Source: Segetibacter sp. 3557_3 (GTDB taxonomy: Bacteria > Bacteroidota > Bacteroidia > Chitinophagales > Chitinophagaceae). Taken from it: a DNA stretch of 64,000 bases. Position 1 is the first letter of the stretch. The number at the start of each line of letters is the position of its first letter. Positions 60,561-64,000 of the stretch are shown here, in pieces. The position numbers and the translations under genes were made by a program. Under the pieces are notes generated by a model that had not been told where the DNA came from, searched no databases, and saw nothing but the letters and a program-made list of their open reading frames with translations. The DNA lies in NCBI RefSeq assembly GCF_004354985.1, contig NZ_SMSK01000007.1, positions 124,001-188,000 of the forward strand, given 5' to 3'.

Positions 60561-61400
60561 ATGTTAAGAACACGAGTAATGATGGTGCTTACCATTATAG
60601 TCTCTGCATTGTGCACGACTGCACAGGTTAACCTTCCCGCACCAAGTTCAACCCAGATGATCCGCCAGGATTTTGGAATGGGCAGGATAGAAGTGAACTA
60701 CTCCCGGCCATCTATCAGAGGACGCCAACTATTCGGGGCTTCGAGTGAACTTGCTCCTTTGGGTAAAATATGGCGGACAGGCGCAAACTCAGCTACAAGA
60801 ATTCGCTTTACAGATAAAGTTTCAATTGCAGGTACCGCGGTGGATAGTGGAACATATGTGCTTTATACCATTCCCGAAAAAGATCAATGGCAGGTTATTC
60901 TGAATAAAGGATTAAGCAACTGGGGTACTGATGGCTATAAAGAAAGTGATGACGTTGCCCGTTTTAAAGTACCAGTGACCAAGGTAAAGAACACCGAAAC
61001 TTTCACGATCCAAATTGGCAATGTCAAGCCTGAAAGCTGTGAACTGGAATTGATCTGGGGTACCACGGCAGTTCAGATACCCATAACAACGAACATAAAA
61101 GAACGCATTCGCACCCAACTCACAACTGCTATGGCAGGTGATAGAAAGCCTTATTTCCAGGCAGCGAATTTTTATTACGAGTGGGACAAAGATTATCCAA
61201 AAGCACTTGAAAACATCAATAAAGCAATTGAAGGAACTCCTGACGCCTACTACATGTATCTCGCAAAAGCCAGGATTCAAAAAGATATGGGCGACAAGGC
61301 AGGTGCCCGCGCAAGTGCCGAAAAGTGTATTGAGTTAGCCGGGAAAGCCAAAAATGAAGACTACGTTACCTTCGCAAAGGTGCTTGTGAAAACACTCTAG
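60561..61400 (+). CDS. DUF2911 domain protein
   Basis: I take the ATG at 60561, which opens a signal peptide (MLRTRVMMVLTIIVSALCTTAQ); a TTG at 60546 is in frame but unlikely. The 279-residue product has the DUF2911 core: SRPSIRGRQLFG, GKIWRTGANSATRIRF, AGTYVLYTIPEKDQWQVILNK-like strands, FTIQIGNV and CELELIWG. A TPR-like helical tail follows (FYYEWDKDYPKALENINKAIEG, ARIQKDMGDKAGARASAEKCIELA). It is periplasmic or secreted and of unknown function. Confidence 0.87.
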   Translation: MLRTRVMMVLTIIVSALCTTAQVNLPAPSSTQMIRQDFGMGRIEVNYSRPSIRGRQLFGASSELAPLGKIWRTGANSATRIRFTDKVSIAGTAVDSGTYVLYTIPEKDQWQVILNKGLSNWGTDGYKESDDVARFKVPVTKVKNTETFTIQIGNVKPESCELELIWGTTAVQIPITTNIKERIRTQLTTAMAGDRKPYFQAANFYYEWDKDYPKALENINKAIEGTPDAYYMYLAKARIQKDMGDKAGARASAEKCIELAGKAKNEDYVTFAKVLVKTL

Positions 61401-61416
61401 ATTTAATTACTATTTA

Positions 61417-61449
61417 ATAGCACTGCAGGGAATAACCTTGCAGTGCTAT
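61417..61449 (+). terminator. Hairpin terminator after the DUF2911 gene
   Basis: ATAGCACTGCA and TGCAGTGCTAT form an 11-bp perfect stem, with a GG/CC inner pair, followed by CTACTTTTG. The T-run is short. It begins 17 bp after the stop. Confidence 0.75.
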
Positions 61450-61560
61450 CTACTTTTGACCCGGATAACACTCTGCAACTAAAAAGGTTCCATTTTCATC
61501 TATATGGTTGCGGTAACCCGCACGGAAAGGGATTGGTCATGAATACATATTAACACCATA

Positions 61561-64000
61561 ATGAGGGGATGCTTTCTTTTGTTGGTTTTACTGCCATTAA
61601 TAAGCCTCTCGCAAACAATTGTTGCAAGATTTAATGCAACTCCTGTTGCGGGCTGTGCACCATTGGTGGTAAACTTCACCGACCAATCAACGGGCAATCC
61701 CACTTCGTGGTTCTGGGACTTTGGAAACGGGGGAACATCCATCCAAAAAAACCCAAGCATCACCTATTTTGCGCCGGGCAGTTATTCAGTTAAACTAGTC
61801 GTAAAAAATGCGGGTAGCGCCGACTCTATAGTGCGAACAGGTTTGATCAATGTCAACCTTCCACCTGTAGTAAACTTTGGTGGTTCAATCACCACCGGCT
61901 GTTCCCCGCTTCCCGTTCAATTTACCGACAGCAGCGTTGCAACCTCAGGCAATATCGTAAGCTGGAGCTGGGACTTTGGTGATGGCGGCTCCTCAACCCA
62001 ACAAAACCCCCTGCACGTTTACCGGGGTTCGGGCAACTTTACAGTCACACTTAAGGTTACCAACAGCATAGGCTGTGAAAAGCTGTTTTCCCGAACCAGT
62101 TACATCCGGTTATTGCCGACGCCTACAGCAGCGTTTACACATACGATTACCCAGGGATGCCGACCACCGGCAACCGTCACTTTCAACAATACTTCACAAA
62201 ACTCCGGTGCATCCTCTTTTTTCTGGGATTTTGGCGATGGCAGCACCTCAACTTTGCGTTCCCCGGTGCACAGCTATGCAAACACCGGTGTTTATTCTGT
62301 AAAGCTTATCGCAACCAATCCAAATGGATGTTCAGACACAATCGTAAAAACCAACCTGATTACGGTTCAGTTTGCAAAGGCCGATTTTACGGTATCGGGC
62401 ACTTGTGAAGGAAGCACTGCAACCTTTACCAATACTTCACTCCCGGGCAGCGTATCGGCTAAGTGGGACTTTGGCGATGGCACCACATCAAACGTAGTTA
62501 GCCCAACCAAAATCTATACAAGAGTAGGCACTTACCAGGTTAAACTGGTGAATGACTTTGGCAGTTGCCTCGACTCCATCGTAAAAACAGTTACAATTAC
62601 CTCAAAGCCGGCCGCTTCTTTTACTTCTTCCAACCCGCTAAGTTGCCAGGTTCCGTTTACCGTTAATTTCACCAACAACACCGTAAGTACCGGAACATAC
62701 CTATGGGATTTTGGTGACAGTACAACATCCACCAGCCCTAATCCATCGCATACTTATACAAAACCAGGGATTTATACGGTAACGTTGAATGTGATTAACC
62801 CAACCGGCTGTAACGGCATTTCTGTACAGAAAGACCTTGTACAGATCAGCCCTCCTAATATTCGATCCATCAGCGGTTTGCCGGTTAAAGGTTGTTTGCC
62901 CTACACGATCACTCCAACAGTAGTAATGCAGCCCGGAGAGCCGGTCACCTCCTACTCCTGGGACTTTGGCGACGGAAACACTTCAACAGATCCTAATCCA
63001 CGACATACTTATACTACACCCGGACTCTATGCCATTAAACTCATCATCCGTACAGCCTCGGGTTGCACAGATACGCTTGTAGTAAATAATGCCGCAAATG
63101 TGGGCAACAAACCAACAGCAGCATTTTCGGCTGACCCGCTGAGCATATGTGCTAATTTGCCGGTAAACTTTAGTGATCTTTCTACAGGCAACGTAAACGA
63201 ATGGCTATGGATTTTTGATGGTGGGGTAACATCAACTGTTCAAAATCCAAGGCATGTTTTTTCTGATACCGGTAAACAATCAATTACCCTCATTGCCACC
63301 AGTTTTGGCTGTAGCGACACCCTGGTAAAAAAAGATTACATCTATGTCATTCCGCCTGTTGCCAGGTTCGATACCTCATTTCTTTGTACAGACAGGTTAA
63401 CCCGGCGGTTTATTGACAGTTCAGTTGACGCGAAAACATGGAGGTGGGACTTTGGCGATGGAGGGACCACCACACAGGTAAGCCCGACACACACTTATGC
63501 GGCACCGGGTAATTACCGGGTTCAATTGATCGTTACCAACGGCGCCTGCGCGGATACGCTTGCAAAGCAGGTTAAGGTTCTGGATAAGCGGGGAAGACTG
63601 GCGGTTGACAAACCTGAGATCTGCCGGGGTACTTCCAGCAATTTCAGTCTTGCAGACGCTGATACCAGCAATTTCGTTAAGTACAGTTGGTTTTTCAACG
63701 GTATCAATACCCCATTATCGAAAATAACTGCTTTCGTTCCGGCAGCACATACGTACACCGCTAATGGTTCCTACCTACCCTCAGTAGTCACCACGGATGC
63801 AGTTGGTTGTATTGATACCTTCTCCCTGAATGGTCCGGTGAAAATATATGGCCCGATCGCAGGATTTGGCGCCGCCACACCAGGAATATGTTTCGCAACA
63901 CCGGTCACCTTTACCGATTCCACGATCACTGATGGTACACACCCGGTTAGTAAGTGGGATTGGAATTTCGGTGATGGGGTCCGCCAGACCTACACCACTC
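61561..64000 (+). CDS. Large secreted PKD-repeat protein (5' part, runs off the window)
   Basis: An ATG at 61561 opens a signal peptide (MRGCFLLLVLLPLISLSQT) and the frame stays open to the last base (813 codons). It carries at least eight PKD-type repeats, recognised by WDFGDG-type motifs (WDFGNGG, WDFGDGG, WDFGDGS, WDFGDGT, WDFGDST, WDFGDGN, WIFDGGV, WDFGDGG) each followed by HxY or TY and a GxYxVxL strand. One atypical and one partial repeat (WNFGDGV) follow. Cys-containing linkers such as GCSPLPVQF and GCRPPATVTF join them. Such proteins are surface adhesins or filaments in this phylum, often exported by the type IX system, but the C-terminal sorting domain lies outside the window. Confidence 0.9.
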   Translation, partial: MRGCFLLLVLLPLISLSQTIVARFNATPVAGCAPLVVNFTDQSTGNPTSWFWDFGNGGTSIQKNPSITYFAPGSYSVKLVVKNAGSADSIVRTGLINVNLPPVVNFGGSITTGCSPLPVQFTDSSVATSGNIVSWSWDFGDGGSSTQQNPLHVYRGSGNFTVTLKVTNSIGCEKLFSRTSYIRLLPTPTAAFTHTITQGCRPPATVTFNNTSQNSGASSFFWDFGDGSTSTLRSPVHSYANTGVYSVKLIATNPNGCSDTIVKTNLITVQFAKADFTVSGTCEGSTATFTNTSLPGSVSAKWDFGDGTTSNVVSPTKIYTRVGTYQVKLVNDFGSCLDSIVKTVTITSKPAASFTSSNPLSCQVPFTVNFTNNTVSTGTYLWDFGDSTTSTSPNPSHTYTKPGIYTVTLNVINPTGCNGISVQKDLVQISPPNIRSISGLPVKGCLPYTITPTVVMQPGEPVTSYSWDFGDGNTSTDPNPRHTYTTPGLYAIKLIIRTASGCTDTLVVNNAANVGNKPTAAFSADPLSICANLPVNFSDLSTGNVNEWLWIFDGGVTSTVQNPRHVFSDTGKQSITLIATSFGCSDTLVKKDYIYVIPPVARFDTSFLCTDRLTRRFIDSSVDAKTWRWDFGDGGTTTQVSPTHTYAAPGNYRVQLIVTNGACADTLAKQVKVLDKRGRLAVDKPEICRGTSSNFSLADADTSNFVKYSWFFNGINTPLSKITAFVPAAHTYTANGSYLPSVVTTDAVGCIDTFSLNGPVKIYGPIAGFGAATPGICFATPVTFTDSTITDGTHPVSKWDWNFGDGVRQTYTT

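Noticed and set aside
1-64000. tRNA, rRNA, CRISPR and insertion sequence content
   Set aside because: No T-loop/acceptor pattern, regular repeat-spacer array or transposase motif was seen by reading; a tRNAscan or CRISPR search was not possible.

Overview
The window is a stretch of chromosome from a member of the Bacteroidota, most likely of the Chitinophagaceae or a close relative. The family-level placement is inference. Supporting signs are: weak or absent Shine-Dalgarno sequences; Bacteroidota-type -7 boxes (TAnnTTTG) upstream of several genes; a SprE/PorW-type gliding and type IX secretion protein; a type IX sorting-domain-like C-terminus; a Bacteroidota putative porin; an SDR-type threonine dehydrogenase; DUF2911 and YceI proteins; and SusC-like CarboxypepD_reg domains. 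I see no rRNA, tRNA, CRISPR array, insertion sequence or prophage.

Layout. 0-7.4 kb: threonine dehydrogenase (-), kdsA (+), a minus-strand group of a PspC-domain protein and two AraC paralogues, aconitase (+), and two small hypothetical genes. 7.4-15.1 kb: an S9 dipeptidyl peptidase, kynureninase, an SGNH hydrolase, pyrF with an atypical SDR, a PaiB-like FMN protein and an orphan sigma region-2-like protein. 15.4-21.8 kb: a LuxE-like acyl-protein synthetase divergent from a lipoprotein/UbiA-like/M42 peptidase group, then a Gfo/Idh oxidoreductase and a nucleoid-associated protein. 21.9-31.5 kb: an MscS channel, a ClC channel gene broken by an in-frame stop, a DUF1801 protein, a putative porin, purine nucleoside phosphorylase, YceI, sucC and a GNAT acetyltransferase. 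32.1-39.8 kb: a minus-strand group (membrane protein, AtpZ-like, membrane protein, SprT-like), then sprE/porW and a class A penicillin-binding protein. 39.9-55.0 kb: a frameshifted DUF72 gene, envelope proteins (beta-barrel, RlpA-like, VanX-like), an EcsC/NYN-LOTUS pair, a carboxyltransferase, twin lipoproteins, a YiiX-like hydrolase, PhzF, rnhA, a Dph6-like ligase, manA, YraN, a YkgJ-type protein and xerD.

55.2-60.3 kb holds the most distinctive cluster. An ECF sigma factor and a membrane regulator are divergent from a membrane-anchored Cys-motif protein and a VWA protein. Three of the four carry a CarboxypepD_reg domain. Two of those also carry a SusC-like [L/V]xEVV[V/I]G motif directly after it, with no SusC-type receptor in the cluster. 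From 61.56 kb to the window end runs the start of a large secreted PKD-repeat protein.

Intergenic DNA is unusually structured. It holds three copies of a GC-rich palindromic repeat (44.1, 53.1 and 55.07 kb), a second repeat family at the left edge and at 52.9 kb, GGTATTGGG-type low-complexity arms flanking a 0.5 kb spacer, a long hairpin at 14.0 kb, and two strong terminators with no gene in front of them (19.37 and 25.1 kb), which could end small RNAs.
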